DNA of 64,000 nucleotides from Catenulispora sp. EB89 (lineage in GTDB: Bacteria > Actinomycetota > Actinomycetes > Streptomycetales > Catenulisporaceae): assembly GCF_041261445.1 (NCBI RefSeq), contig NZ_JBGCCU010000030.1:1-64000 (forward strand). Reading direction: 5' to 3'. A program made the position numbers and the translations under genes. Of this stretch, positions 34,617 through 43,125 are shown piece after piece. Position 1 is the stretch's first letter; every line of letters begins with the position of its first letter. The notes beneath the pieces are model-generated. The model made no database searches. It was not told the origin of the DNA and saw only the letters and a list, made by a program, of their open reading frames with translations.

Positions 34617-35795
34617 ATGACAGACCTGACCGCCACCGATTTTCCGCCCGGCCCGCTGCGTGCCGAGGCGCGGATCGACCTGGACGCGATCCGCGCGAAC
34701 ACCCGCCGCGTGGGTCAGATCGTCGCCGAGTCCGGGGCCGGGGTCATGGCCGTCGTGAAGGCCGACGCCTACGGCCACGGCGCCGTGCCGTGTGCCCGCG
34801 CCGCCAAGCAGGCCGGCGCCGCCTGGCTCGGCACCGCCCTGCCGGAGGAGGCGCTGCAGCTGCGCGCCGCCGGGCTGACCGGCCCGATCCTGGCCTGGCT
34901 GCATCCGGCCGGCGGGCCCTGGGACGAGCTGATCGCCCAGGAGATCGACGTCACCGCCTACGCCCCCTGGGTCCTGGAGGAGATCACCGCGGCCGCACAG
35001 CGCCTGGGGACCCCGGCGCGCGTGCAGCTCAAGGCCGACACCGGCCTCGGGCGCGGTGGCACCCAGCCGCACGACTGGCTGGAGCTGGTCGAGCTGGCCG
35101 CCAAGGCCGAGGCCGCCGGGCACATCCGGGTCACCGGCGTCTGGTCGCACTTCGCCTGCGCCGACGAGCCCGGGCACCCCTCGATCCGCTCCCAGCTGGA
35201 CCTTTTCCGCGCGGCCCTGGCCGTCGCCGACCACGCGGGCCTGCGCCCGGAGGTCCGCCACATCGCCAACAGCCCGGCCGCCCTGAGCCTGCCCGAGGCG
35301 CACTTCGACCTGGTCCGACCGGGCCTGGCGCTCTACGGCCTCTCGCCCCTGCCGGACACCACCCCCGCCGACTTCGGCCTGCGCCCGGCGATGACGCTGC
35401 GGGCGCGCGTCGCGCTGGTCAAGAACGCCCCGGCTGAGCACGGCGTCTCCTACGGGCACATCTACCACACCGCGGCGCCCACGACCCTGGCCCTGGTCCC
35501 GCTCGGCTACGCCGACGGTCTGCCGCGCAACTCCTCCAACGTCGGCGAGGTCCAGATCGGCGGCCGGCGCCACCGGATCGCCGGCCGGATGGCGATGGAC
35601 CAGTTCGTCGTCGACCTCGGCGACCCCGACGCCGTCCGCGACGTGCGGGTCGGCGACGAGGTCGTGATCTTCGGCCCGGGCGAGCACGGCGAGCCGACCG
35701 CCGACGACTGGGCCCGGGCGACCGGGACGTTGAATTACGAGATCGTCACGCGCATCGGTCCGCGTGTCCCGCGGGTCTACGTCGGGAACTCGTGA
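34617..35795 (+). CDS. alr: Alanine racemase
   Basis: A 392-residue PLP-dependent racemase that makes D-alanine for peptidoglycan. The PLP lysine is K48 in VVKADAYGHG. The second catalytic base is the Tyr in EHGVSYGHIYH. The C-terminal beta domain includes LVPLGYADGLPR, RIAGRMAMDQFVVDLG and the closing NYEIVTRIGPRVPRVYVG. ATG 34617 is chosen because homology starts about 15 residues later; the frame is open to 34575, which would overlap the divergent GNAT gene. Confidence 0.97.
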   Translation: MTDLTATDFPPGPLRAEARIDLDAIRANTRRVGQIVAESGAGVMAVVKADAYGHGAVPCARAAKQAGAAWLGTALPEEALQLRAAGLTGPILAWLHPAGGPWDELIAQEIDVTAYAPWVLEEITAAAQRLGTPARVQLKADTGLGRGGTQPHDWLELVELAAKAEAAGHIRVTGVWSHFACADEPGHPSIRSQLDLFRAALAVADHAGLRPEVRHIANSPAALSLPEAHFDLVRPGLALYGLSPLPDTTPADFGLRPAMTLRARVALVKNAPAEHGVSYGHIYHTAAPTTLALVPLGYADGLPRNSSNVGEVQIGGRRHRIAGRMAMDQFVVDLGDPDAVRDVRVGDEVVIFGPGEHGEPTADDWARATGTLNYEIVTRIGPRVPRVYVGNS

Positions 35796-35847
35796 CGTAA
35801 GGGGCCGACGGTGAACACCGCGAGGGCCGTCGAGCGGAAGGGGCGTC

Positions 35848-37077
35848 ATGGCAGTCAGCACCGCTAAGAAGGCGGGGATCGCCGGAGCCGCGGTCGGCGT
35901 GATCGCCGCCGGGGCGGCGGCCGGGTTCGCCATCGAGCGCGCCACCATCGGCCGCGCCGTCCGCCGGCTGGCCGAACCCCGCCGGCTGGCCGAGCCCTAC
36001 GGCACCCTGCGCGGCAAGCCTCTGACGGTCCGTGCCGACGACGGCGTCGGCCTGTACGTGGAGGTCGACGGCCCGCAGCTGTTCAGCGGCGGCGCCGGCT
36101 GGGCCCGCCGCCGCGGCCCGCGCGCCGCGGCCGGCCCGACCCTGGTGTTCTGCCACGGCTACGCCCTGCACCAGGACACCTGGCACTACCAGCGCGCGGA
36201 GTTCGCCGCGACCAACCGCTGCGTGTTCTGGGACCAGCGCGGCCACGGCCGCTCGCAGCGCGGCACCTCGGCCTCGCACACCATCGACCAGATAGGGCGC
36301 GACCTGTACACCGTCCTGGAGGCGGTGTGCCCGGACGGCGACGTGGTCCTGATCGGCCACTCCATGGGCGGTATGACGATCATGGCGCTGGCCGCCGAGC
36401 ACCCCGAGCTGTTCGGCGGCCCGGAGGGCGGCGAGCACGCACGGGTGCGCGGCGTGGTGCTGTGCTCGACCACCGACGGCCACTGGAACGAGATGACGCT
36501 GGGCCTGCCGGCCCGCGCCGCGCAGCTGTTCCAACGCACCGCCCCCGGCGTGTTCGCGCTGCTGGGCCGCGGCCACACCCTGGTGGACCGCACCCGCCGG
36601 GCCGGGACCGACCTGGCGCAGCTGCTGACCCGCCGCTACGCCTTCGCCTCCGACGTGCCCCCGGCGCTGGTCCGGTTCACCGACGAGATGCTGTCCAGCA
36701 CCCCGATGGACGTCATCGCCGACTTCTTCCCGACCTTCTCCGCGCACAACAAGGCCACCGCGCTGCCCACGCTCGGCCGGGTGCCGGTGGAGATCATCGT
36801 CGGCGACCACGACCTGCTGACTCCGGCGTTCCACAGCGAGCGGATGGCCGCCGAGATCGACGCCGCCGCGCCCGACGACGCCCACCACACCGGCGTGGAG
36901 ATCGTCCCGGCCGGCGGGCACGTGCTGCCGCTGGAGCACCCGGACGCCGTGGACGGGGCGATCCGGCGCGTGCTGGCCCGCCTCGACACGGCGAGCCCGG
37001 ATGCGGCAGGCACGGACGTGGCTGGCCCGGACGCCCCGGGCCCGGACGTGGCTGGCCCGGGCACATCAAGCCATTAG
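35848..37077 (+). CDS. Alpha/beta-fold hydrolase
   Basis: A 409-residue hydrolase. A hydrophobic helix near the N terminus (IAGAAVGVIAAGAAAGFAIE) should act as membrane anchor or uncleaved signal. The core has the oxyanion motif VFCHGYALHQDTW, the nucleophile elbow IGHSMGGM, an acid in VGDHDLLTP and the catalytic His in PAGGHVLPLEHP. The last 30 residues are a Gly/Pro/Asp repeat (DVAGPDAPGPDVAGPG) encoded by a duplicated DNA block (about 37017-37061). It follows alr by 52 bp, as in Streptomyces where an alpha/beta hydrolase sits between alr and tsaE. The substrate is unknown. Confidence 0.9.
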   Translation: MAVSTAKKAGIAGAAVGVIAAGAAAGFAIERATIGRAVRRLAEPRRLAEPYGTLRGKPLTVRADDGVGLYVEVDGPQLFSGGAGWARRRGPRAAAGPTLVFCHGYALHQDTWHYQRAEFAATNRCVFWDQRGHGRSQRGTSASHTIDQIGRDLYTVLEAVCPDGDVVLIGHSMGGMTIMALAAEHPELFGGPEGGEHARVRGVVLCSTTDGHWNEMTLGLPARAAQLFQRTAPGVFALLGRGHTLVDRTRRAGTDLAQLLTRRYAFASDVPPALVRFTDEMLSSTPMDVIADFFPTFSAHNKATALPTLGRVPVEIIVGDHDLLTPAFHSERMAAEIDAAAPDDAHHTGVEIVPAGGHVLPLEHPDAVDGAIRRVLARLDTASPDAAGTDVAGPDAPGPDVAGPGTSSH

Positions 37078-37124
37078 GCCTAATCACGGTGCGCATCGTG
37101 CGATGACCGCACAATCTGGGAGCT

Positions 37125-37847
37125 GTGCAGACAGCGGAGGCTCCCGGTTCGGCTGGGACTTCGGAGTTCGACGACGTCTGGGTCGTCATCCCCGTATACA
37201 ACGAGGGCTCGGTGATCGCCGAGGTCGTCGCAGGCGTCCTGCCCACGTTCCCGAACGTGGTGTGCGTGGACGACGGCTCGCGCGACGACTCCGCCGACCA
37301 CATCTTCCGCACGGCCGCGCACCTGGTCAGCCACCCGGTGAACCTGGGCCAGGGCGCCGCGCTCCAGACCGGCCTGGAGTACGCCCTGCTGCAGGAGGGC
37401 TCGGAGTACTTCGTCACCTTCGACGCCGACGGCCAGCACCGCGTGGAGGACGCCGCCGAACTGGTGCGCGCGGTCCGCGACGGCGGCGCCGACGTGGCCC
37501 TCGGCTCGCGCTTCCTGAGCGGGACCGTGCACGTGCCGTGGGTCAAGCGCGCGCTGCTGAAGACGGTCGCCGCGCTCAGCCCCGCGGCCCGCCGCCTGGA
37601 GCTCACCGACGCGCACAACGGCCTGCGGGTCCTGAACCGGGCCGCCGCCTCCCAGCTCAAGATCACCATGAACGGCATGGCGCACGCCTCGGAGATCGTG
37701 GACTACCTGGCGCGCTCGGAGCTGGAGGTCACCGAGGTCCCGGTGACCGTGCTCTACACGGACTACTCCAAGGCCAAGGGCCAGTCGCTGATCAACGGCG
37801 TCAACATCCTGTTCGACCTCTCCCTGCGGTCGCGGAGGACGCCATGA
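37125..37847 (+). CDS. Family 2 glycosyltransferase
   Basis: A 240-residue GT-A fold enzyme with no membrane helix: VVIPVYNEGSVIAEVV, the nucleotide-binding VCVDDGSRDDS, the metal-binding FDADGQH (DXD type) and the acceptor-side AHNGLRVLNR. It resembles polyprenyl-phosphate glycosyltransferases of the DPM1/DPG synthase kind, which would supply lipid-linked sugar. It starts with GTG at 37125. Its stop overlaps the next gene (ATGA), and the DUF2304 and DUF2142 genes follow with 4-bp overlaps, so the three are translationally coupled. Confidence 0.92.
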   Translation: MQTAEAPGSAGTSEFDDVWVVIPVYNEGSVIAEVVAGVLPTFPNVVCVDDGSRDDSADHIFRTAAHLVSHPVNLGQGAALQTGLEYALLQEGSEYFVTFDADGQHRVEDAAELVRAVRDGGADVALGSRFLSGTVHVPWVKRALLKTVAALSPAARRLELTDAHNGLRVLNRAAASQLKITMNGMAHASEIVDYLARSELEVTEVPVTVLYTDYSKAKGQSLINGVNILFDLSLRSRRTP

Positions 37848-38296
37848 TCATCCAGGCCATCCTGCTGGTCATCGCGGCCGGCTTCCTGCTGCTGTTCATC
37901 CGGCACTGGTACTCGGTGCAGACCAGAGCCCTGAAGCGGCTGGCGTTCCTGGTCTTCATCGCCCTGATGGTGGTCGCGATCCTGCGGCCCAACTGGGTGA
38001 ACTCGCTGGCCCACAAGGTCGGCGTGGGCCGCGGCACCGACCTCGTGCTCTACGCGCTGACCGTGGCGTTCGTCTTCGTGTCGGTGAACACCTACTTCCG
38101 GCTCAAGACCCAGGAAGCGCGGTTCACCGAGCTGGCCCGGGTCATCGCGGTGCGCGACGCGACCACGCTGAACGCGCAGCGGCTGGGGCGTCCGGTGCGG
38201 GAGCCGGCGGCGCTGACCGACGCTTCCGGGCCGACCGGTCTCGCGACACCGCTGCCCCCGCTCACCGGCGAATCGGCCGGGGGAGCGGCCCGGTGA
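37844..38296 (+). CDS. DUF2304 membrane protein
   Basis: A 150-residue protein with three transmembrane helices (IIQAILLVIAAGFLLLFIRHW, RLAFLVFIALMVVAIL, DLVLYALTVAFVFVSVNTYF) and a conserved cytoplasmic TQEARFTELARVIAVRDA helix. DUF2304 proteins accompany GT2 enzymes in many bacteria and probably anchor or flip the lipid-linked sugar, but this is not proven. It overlaps both neighbours by 4 bp. The C-terminal 35 residues are disordered. Confidence 0.9.
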   Translation: MIIQAILLVIAAGFLLLFIRHWYSVQTRALKRLAFLVFIALMVVAILRPNWVNSLAHKVGVGRGTDLVLYALTVAFVFVSVNTYFRLKTQEARFTELARVIAVRDATTLNAQRLGRPVREPAALTDASGPTGLATPLPPLTGESAGGAAR

Positions 38297-39960
38297 GCGG
38301 ATCCGGCGCGCTCGAACCGCCGCCGCAGCCCCTTCCGGAACCCGAATCGGAACCGGAACCCGGCCGGGAACCAGAGCCCAAAGCGGTATCCGCGCCATTC
38401 CTCCCCACCAAACCCCGCCGCCCATCCTGGCCGCGCCGCAGCACCACCAAAGTCCTCAGGGTCCTCAACCGCCCCTGGCTGCTGGCCCTGGTCGGCTTCT
38501 TCCTGGTCTCCACCGGCTGGGCCTTCGCTTCCCCGATGTCCACATCCCCGGACGAGCCCTCGCACATGGTGAAAGCCGCCGCGACAGCCCGCGGCGAGTT
38601 CGTGAACTCGACCTCCCGCCACGAGATCAGCGGCGGCTTCGAGAAGACCTGGCTCGGCTATCCACTGCCCGCCAAGTACGGGACTCTCGACGCGATGTCC
38701 GCGTGCTTCCGCAATACGTTCCTCTCCGCGGCATGCGGTAAGAAGTTCGGCACCGACAACTCCACAGCGATCGTCGAGACCTCCGCAGGGAACTACAACC
38801 CCGCCTACTACTTCCCTGTAGGGCTCCCCAGCCTGGTGCTCCCTGGAGTCGGCGCGCTATACGGAATGCGCTTAGCGTCCGCACTACTCAACTCAGGGCT
38901 CCTCGCAGCAGCGGTCGGCATAGCCGCCGGCTGGCGCCGTCCCGGCTGGCCGCTCCTCGGCGTGATCGCCGCCGGAACTCCCATGGCGCTCTTCCTCAGC
39001 GGCACCGTGAACTCCAACGGGATGGAAGCCACAGCTGCGGTACTCGCCTGGACTGCGGCCATGTCCCTGGCGCTCGACGACGACCCGAAACCCGGCCAGG
39101 TAACGCGGCGCGCTATAGGGCTCGCCATTGGGGGAGCGCTCCTGGCGAACACCAGAAGCCTCGGCATCGCTTTCGTCGCGTCGATCCTGGTCGCGCTGGT
39201 GATCATCGCCGGCCCGCGTAAGCTCGCGTGGCTGGCTCGGTTCCGCGCCGTGCAGATCATGGCGGGCGTGCTGATCCTCGGCGGTGTCGCGGCGTTCCTA
39301 TGGAGCCGCTACGCAGACGGCCTCACCACGTCGAACCTGTCGTTCCCCACCCTTACGCCGGCCGTCGTGTTCAACGAGGTGTTCTGGAGCTCCGGCACCT
39401 ACGTCATGCAGATCGTCGGCGAACTCGGGTGGCTCGACGTAGCCCTGCCGCCGGGCAGCATCATCGCCTGGTACGCGGTCGCCGGCCTGCTCATCCTCTG
39501 CGCGTTCGGCGTAGCGCGATGGCGAGAGGTGGTCGTCGTGGCGGGCCTGACCGTCGGCACGGCCGCCATCCCGATCATCGCGCAACTGCTGGAGGCCAAG
39601 CGCTTCGGCATCGGCTGGCAGGGGCGCTACATCCTGGCCTGGGCGCTCGGCCTGCCGGTACTCGCCGGGCTGCTGATGGCCCGCCGCGTCGGCGCGGACC
39701 TGCCCGGCGCGCTGGAGCGACGCGTGCCGACGGCGTCAGCCGTCGTGCTCGCTCTGGCCGGGCTCGGGGCCTTCTACTGGTCGATGACGCGCTATGCGCA
39801 CGGCGGCTGGAGGAAGTACGGCATCACCCCGATCCAGTGGAGCCCGCCGGGCGGCTGGATCATGTGGTGGATCGTCTACGCGATCGGGCTGGTGATTCTG
39901 GTCGTAGCCGTCGCGGTACGGCGCCGGGACGCTCTGTGGCATCCGCCGCCAGCGTCCTGA
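38293..39960 (+). CDS. DUF2142 polytopic membrane protein
   Basis: A 555-residue protein, about eleven to twelve transmembrane helices, of the DUF2142 family. The periplasmic loop after helix 1 has ASPMSTSPDEPSHMVKAAATARGEF, the typical DEP-H motif with the acidic residue placed as in GT-C glycosyltransferases. The first 60 residues are Pro/Glu-rich (PEPESEPEPGREPEPK). It starts with GTG overlapping the DUF2304 stop. With its two upstream partners it probably transfers a lipid-linked sugar to a surface glycan; the acceptor is unknown. Confidence 0.88.
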   Translation: MSGSGALEPPPQPLPEPESEPEPGREPEPKAVSAPFLPTKPRRPSWPRRSTTKVLRVLNRPWLLALVGFFLVSTGWAFASPMSTSPDEPSHMVKAAATARGEFVNSTSRHEISGGFEKTWLGYPLPAKYGTLDAMSACFRNTFLSAACGKKFGTDNSTAIVETSAGNYNPAYYFPVGLPSLVLPGVGALYGMRLASALLNSGLLAAAVGIAAGWRRPGWPLLGVIAAGTPMALFLSGTVNSNGMEATAAVLAWTAAMSLALDDDPKPGQVTRRAIGLAIGGALLANTRSLGIAFVASILVALVIIAGPRKLAWLARFRAVQIMAGVLILGGVAAFLWSRYADGLTTSNLSFPTLTPAVVFNEVFWSSGTYVMQIVGELGWLDVALPPGSIIAWYAVAGLLILCAFGVARWREVVVVAGLTVGTAAIPIIAQLLEAKRFGIGWQGRYILAWALGLPVLAGLLMARRVGADLPGALERRVPTASAVVLALAGLGAFYWSMTRYAHGGWRKYGITPIQWSPPGGWIMWWIVYAIGLVILVVAVAVRRRDALWHPPPAS

Positions 39961-40002
39961 GCAAGCCTCCTTAGGAGCCGGCCGCACAGCCCAGCCGGGC
40001 GC

Positions 40003-43000
40003 TCAGTGGTTCCGCGGCCCCGCGAAGTTGTTCATCCAAGACTGGTCGCCGGTCGCCGAGCACTCGTGGTTCGGCGCGTACTTGGGGCAGGTCCCATCCG
40101 GCTTGCGCATGGTCTGCGACACATAGGCGAGGATCTTGTAGCTGTTTGTCTTAGCGGGCATCCAGTAGTCGGAAACCGAAGACGCCGCACTACCCAGCAC
40201 CATGAGCACCGCGGCCAGCACCCCGACGTGTGCCCCGAGCCGCGAGGGCAGCGGCGGCCAGGACCCCAGCCGCGAAGCGCCATAGGCCGTCGCCGCAGCA
40301 CCTAACACGAGGATGCAGTACAGGAGTTGGTTGTCGGTGCGCGGCCACAGCTGCACCGTGCCGGTAGCCCACATCCGAGAGGCGATCTCCATCCGCCACA
40401 GCCAGGTCCCGGCGAACACACACGCCACGGTCACCGCCAACGGCCGCCGCCACCCCAGCCACAGCGCCACGCCGAGCCCGGCGAACGTCAGAACGCTGAA
40501 CAGCCCCAACCCCGCCAACTCGCCCGGCGGCGGCCACTGCCCCACATCGCCGGGCATGTCCGTGCGCCACATGGAGAAGAACGCAGGGTCGGTATAGGCG
40601 TCGAACCCATAGGCGCGATCCACGTTCCCGGGCCCGATGAGGTCGTTGACGTACCAGCCGCACAACACCCCGAACACCCCGACCGTCACCCCGATGAACG
40701 CGAGCAGCCGCCCGACCCGCGCCTTCGACCACGGGAACAGCAACAGCACCGCCGCCACCAATCCCGGCGCGCTCCACAGCGACGACCCGGGATACGTCAG
40801 GAACAGGACCGAATACAGAAGCCCGAACAACAGCGCACTGACCAACACCCGCCGCCACGCCATGCCCCCGACCCGCGTCGTGTGCCGCACCGAGACCACG
40901 AACACCGGCAGCAGAACGATCATCACAACAGCGCCGTACGGCTTGTACGGGTCGATGATCGAGTACGCCGGCACCACCCCCACCACCAGTGCCCACAGCG
41001 GGCTCAGCACGAACCGCCACGCCAGATACGCAGCCGGTCCGGTGATCGCGGCCCCGCCGATCTCCATGTCCCGGAACGCCGACGCGGTGTCTCCGTGGTG
41101 GAACAGCTGCGCCCACCACGCCAAGGCGTGCAGCGTCAGCGGCGGATACGTCGGATTCGGATTGCCGTGCCCGTGCACGATCGACTCCGACCACTGCACC
41201 AGCCGCCCGGTGTCCCCGGACAGGCCGAACAGCGGCCACGGCGTCCCCCGCAGCGCCACCACGATCCCGCCGGCGAGGAACCCCGACGCCAGCCCCGCGA
41301 GAGCGGCGCAGACCAGGTGCTTCGCCACGACGTAGTGCCGACCGCCGCGCCACCTGTGCGCGCCGATGAGCAGCGCGAGCAGCACGATCCCCAGCGCCGT
41401 GAACCGCACCTGCAACGCCGCCAGCGCACTGACCTGCCCCGTCCGGTCCAGCGGATCCACGTCGACGTACCGCGCCGCGACCGGCATCGCGAACGCCCCG
41501 ACCAGCGCCGCGGCCACCTCACCGGCCGGCCTCGCGACCCGCCGCAGGCTGAACCCGCCTCCCGGCCACCGCCCCGGAGTCCCGCTGGTCATCGCGCCCT
41601 GCCTCTCCGGACCCGATCGGCCCTGCCGCCGAGGGAACGACCGAGATCGCCCCCGGTCACGCGGCGCGCGTCCGCTGACAGCGCCGACCGCGGCACCAAC
41701 GGCTTCGCCCGCTACCGCCTCTGCCCGTGTCTCTGCTCGCGCCCGTGTCTGTAGCCCTGCCTCCGCCCCTGCCTCCGCCCCACCCCGCACTCCTCGCAGC
41801 GCCCCCACGAGCCCGATCACCATCACCACGACCACCGTCGCCGGCCCGCCCAGGCCCCCGGCCGCCGCCGCATGCAGCGGATCCACCGGCAACTCCACCA
41901 ACACCGCCAGAACCACCGCCCCGGCACCCCAGGCGATCGGCACCAGCCGATGCCGATCCAGCGCCACCAGCGTCGGCTGCAGAATCGCCGCCGCCATCAG
42001 AAAGACCGTCCCGACCCCCAACACCGCCAACAACTCGTGCGACAACTCCGCCTTCGTCCCGAAGAAGACCCGCAGCACCCAGGGGCCGGCCACGGCCAAC
42101 ACTCCGGTGCCCACCACCCCCAGCGCCGCGACCGCCGCCAGCGCCACGCGCACCCGCCCCCGCAGCGCCGCATGGTCCCCTCGCGCGGCCGAACGGGTGA
42201 GATCAGGAAGCAGCATCGCCTGGATCGGCGAGATCAGCAGCAGCGGAATCCGCACCAGGACGAACGCCTGCCCGAACGCCGCCGCCACCGCATCAGAGTG
42301 CGTGAGCCGCGTACTGGCGACCAGCGGCGGCAGGTTCGCCACCAACTGCGTCAGCAAACTGCCGGCGACCAACAACGCCAGCCCTCCGGCCGCCGACCGC
42401 TCCCCGGTCTCGAACGCCGAGACCTCGACATCCAGACAGTCCCGCCCCGCGTCCTCGAACCCCTCCCGCAGCCACCACAGCCCCGCCAGCGTCGCCAACC
42501 CCTGCGCCGCAGCGAACGCCAGCGCATAGCCCCAGGCCGCCCCGCCCCGGCCAGTAGCCACGAACACCGCTACGCACGGGATCAGTCGGCCCAACCCCTC
42601 CGTGGCCAGCGTCGCGGCGTACCCGTGGAACTCCTGCCGCCCGCCGAGAATCCCGCGCACCCAATAACAGACCGCCCCCACCCCAGCGGCCAGAACCAGC
42701 GCCCCGAACAGGTCCCACTGCCCCCGCAGCGGGCCCGACACCAACACCGGCGAGAGCGCCGCCAGGACGACGACAGTGATCCCGAGCAAGAACGCGGCAT
42801 GCCGCCGAGCCCTATGCGCCACCGGCGCCAGAGCCCGCCCCTCGGCCACCGCCCGGCTCGTGGCCCGACTGGTCTCCTGCTCCAAACCGACGAACACGCC
42901 GAGCGTCACCAGCCCCGCCAGGAAGTACAGCGAAGACAGCGCGGCGGCGTCCGAGGGCGTGGAGGAGTGCCCGGTGACCGCCAGGAACACATACCCTGAC

Positions 43001-43047
43001 AAGCCCACCAGGAGCAGCCCCGCCGCCATCCCGACGGAGGCCCTCAT
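40003..43047 (-). CDS. Fused polysaccharide flippase-like / GT-C-like membrane protein
   Basis: A 1014-residue polytopic protein. Residues 1-430 look like a Wzx/MOP-type flippase with about twelve helices. A disordered Ala/Glu/Arg-rich linker (about 430-490) follows, with repeated AEAGAEAG and RARAETRAEA. Residues 490-1014 resemble GT-C transferases (NPNPTYPPLTLHALAWW after helix 2, about twelve helices, and a Cys-containing periplasmic C-terminal end). An internal in-frame ATG at 41592 has a GGAGAGG box 9 nt upstream, so the second half may also be made alone. ATG 43047 has GGAGG at ideal spacing. It is convergent with the DUF2142 gene. Confidence 0.82.
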   Translation of the reverse strand: MRASVGMAAGLLLVGLSGYVFLAVTGHSSTPSDAAALSSLYFLAGLVTLGVFVGLEQETSRATSRAVAEGRALAPVAHRARRHAAFLLGITVVVLAALSPVLVSGPLRGQWDLFGALVLAAGVGAVCYWVRGILGGRQEFHGYAATLATEGLGRLIPCVAVFVATGRGGAAWGYALAFAAAQGLATLAGLWWLREGFEDAGRDCLDVEVSAFETGERSAAGGLALLVAGSLLTQLVANLPPLVASTRLTHSDAVAAAFGQAFVLVRIPLLLISPIQAMLLPDLTRSAARGDHAALRGRVRVALAAVAALGVVGTGVLAVAGPWVLRVFFGTKAELSHELLAVLGVGTVFLMAAAILQPTLVALDRHRLVPIAWGAGAVVLAVLVELPVDPLHAAAAGGLGGPATVVVVMVIGLVGALRGVRGGAEAGAEAGLQTRARAETRAEAVAGEAVGAAVGAVSGRAPRDRGRSRSFPRRQGRSGPERQGAMTSGTPGRWPGGGFSLRRVARPAGEVAAALVGAFAMPVAARYVDVDPLDRTGQVSALAALQVRFTALGIVLLALLIGAHRWRGGRHYVVAKHLVCAALAGLASGFLAGGIVVALRGTPWPLFGLSGDTGRLVQWSESIVHGHGNPNPTYPPLTLHALAWWAQLFHHGDTASAFRDMEIGGAAITGPAAYLAWRFVLSPLWALVVGVVPAYSIIDPYKPYGAVVMIVLLPVFVVSVRHTTRVGGMAWRRVLVSALLFGLLYSVLFLTYPGSSLWSAPGLVAAVLLLFPWSKARVGRLLAFIGVTVGVFGVLCGWYVNDLIGPGNVDRAYGFDAYTDPAFFSMWRTDMPGDVGQWPPPGELAGLGLFSVLTFAGLGVALWLGWRRPLAVTVACVFAGTWLWRMEIASRMWATGTVQLWPRTDNQLLYCILVLGAAATAYGASRLGSWPPLPSRLGAHVGVLAAVLMVLGSAASSVSDYWMPAKTNSYKILAYVSQTMRKPDGTCPKYAPNHECSATGDQSWMNNFAGPRNH

Positions 43048-43125
43048 GCTCACCTCCGGTGCGGGAGTCCTCGGCGCCGATCATGCCCTGGGCGGAACGC
43101 GGGTAATCAGTCTCAAAAGCGGTAT

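Noticed and set aside
40327-42999. Long plus-strand frames opposite the flippase fusion
   Set aside because: Pro/Arg/Gln-rich antisense shadows; the minus-strand product has regular transmembrane helices.
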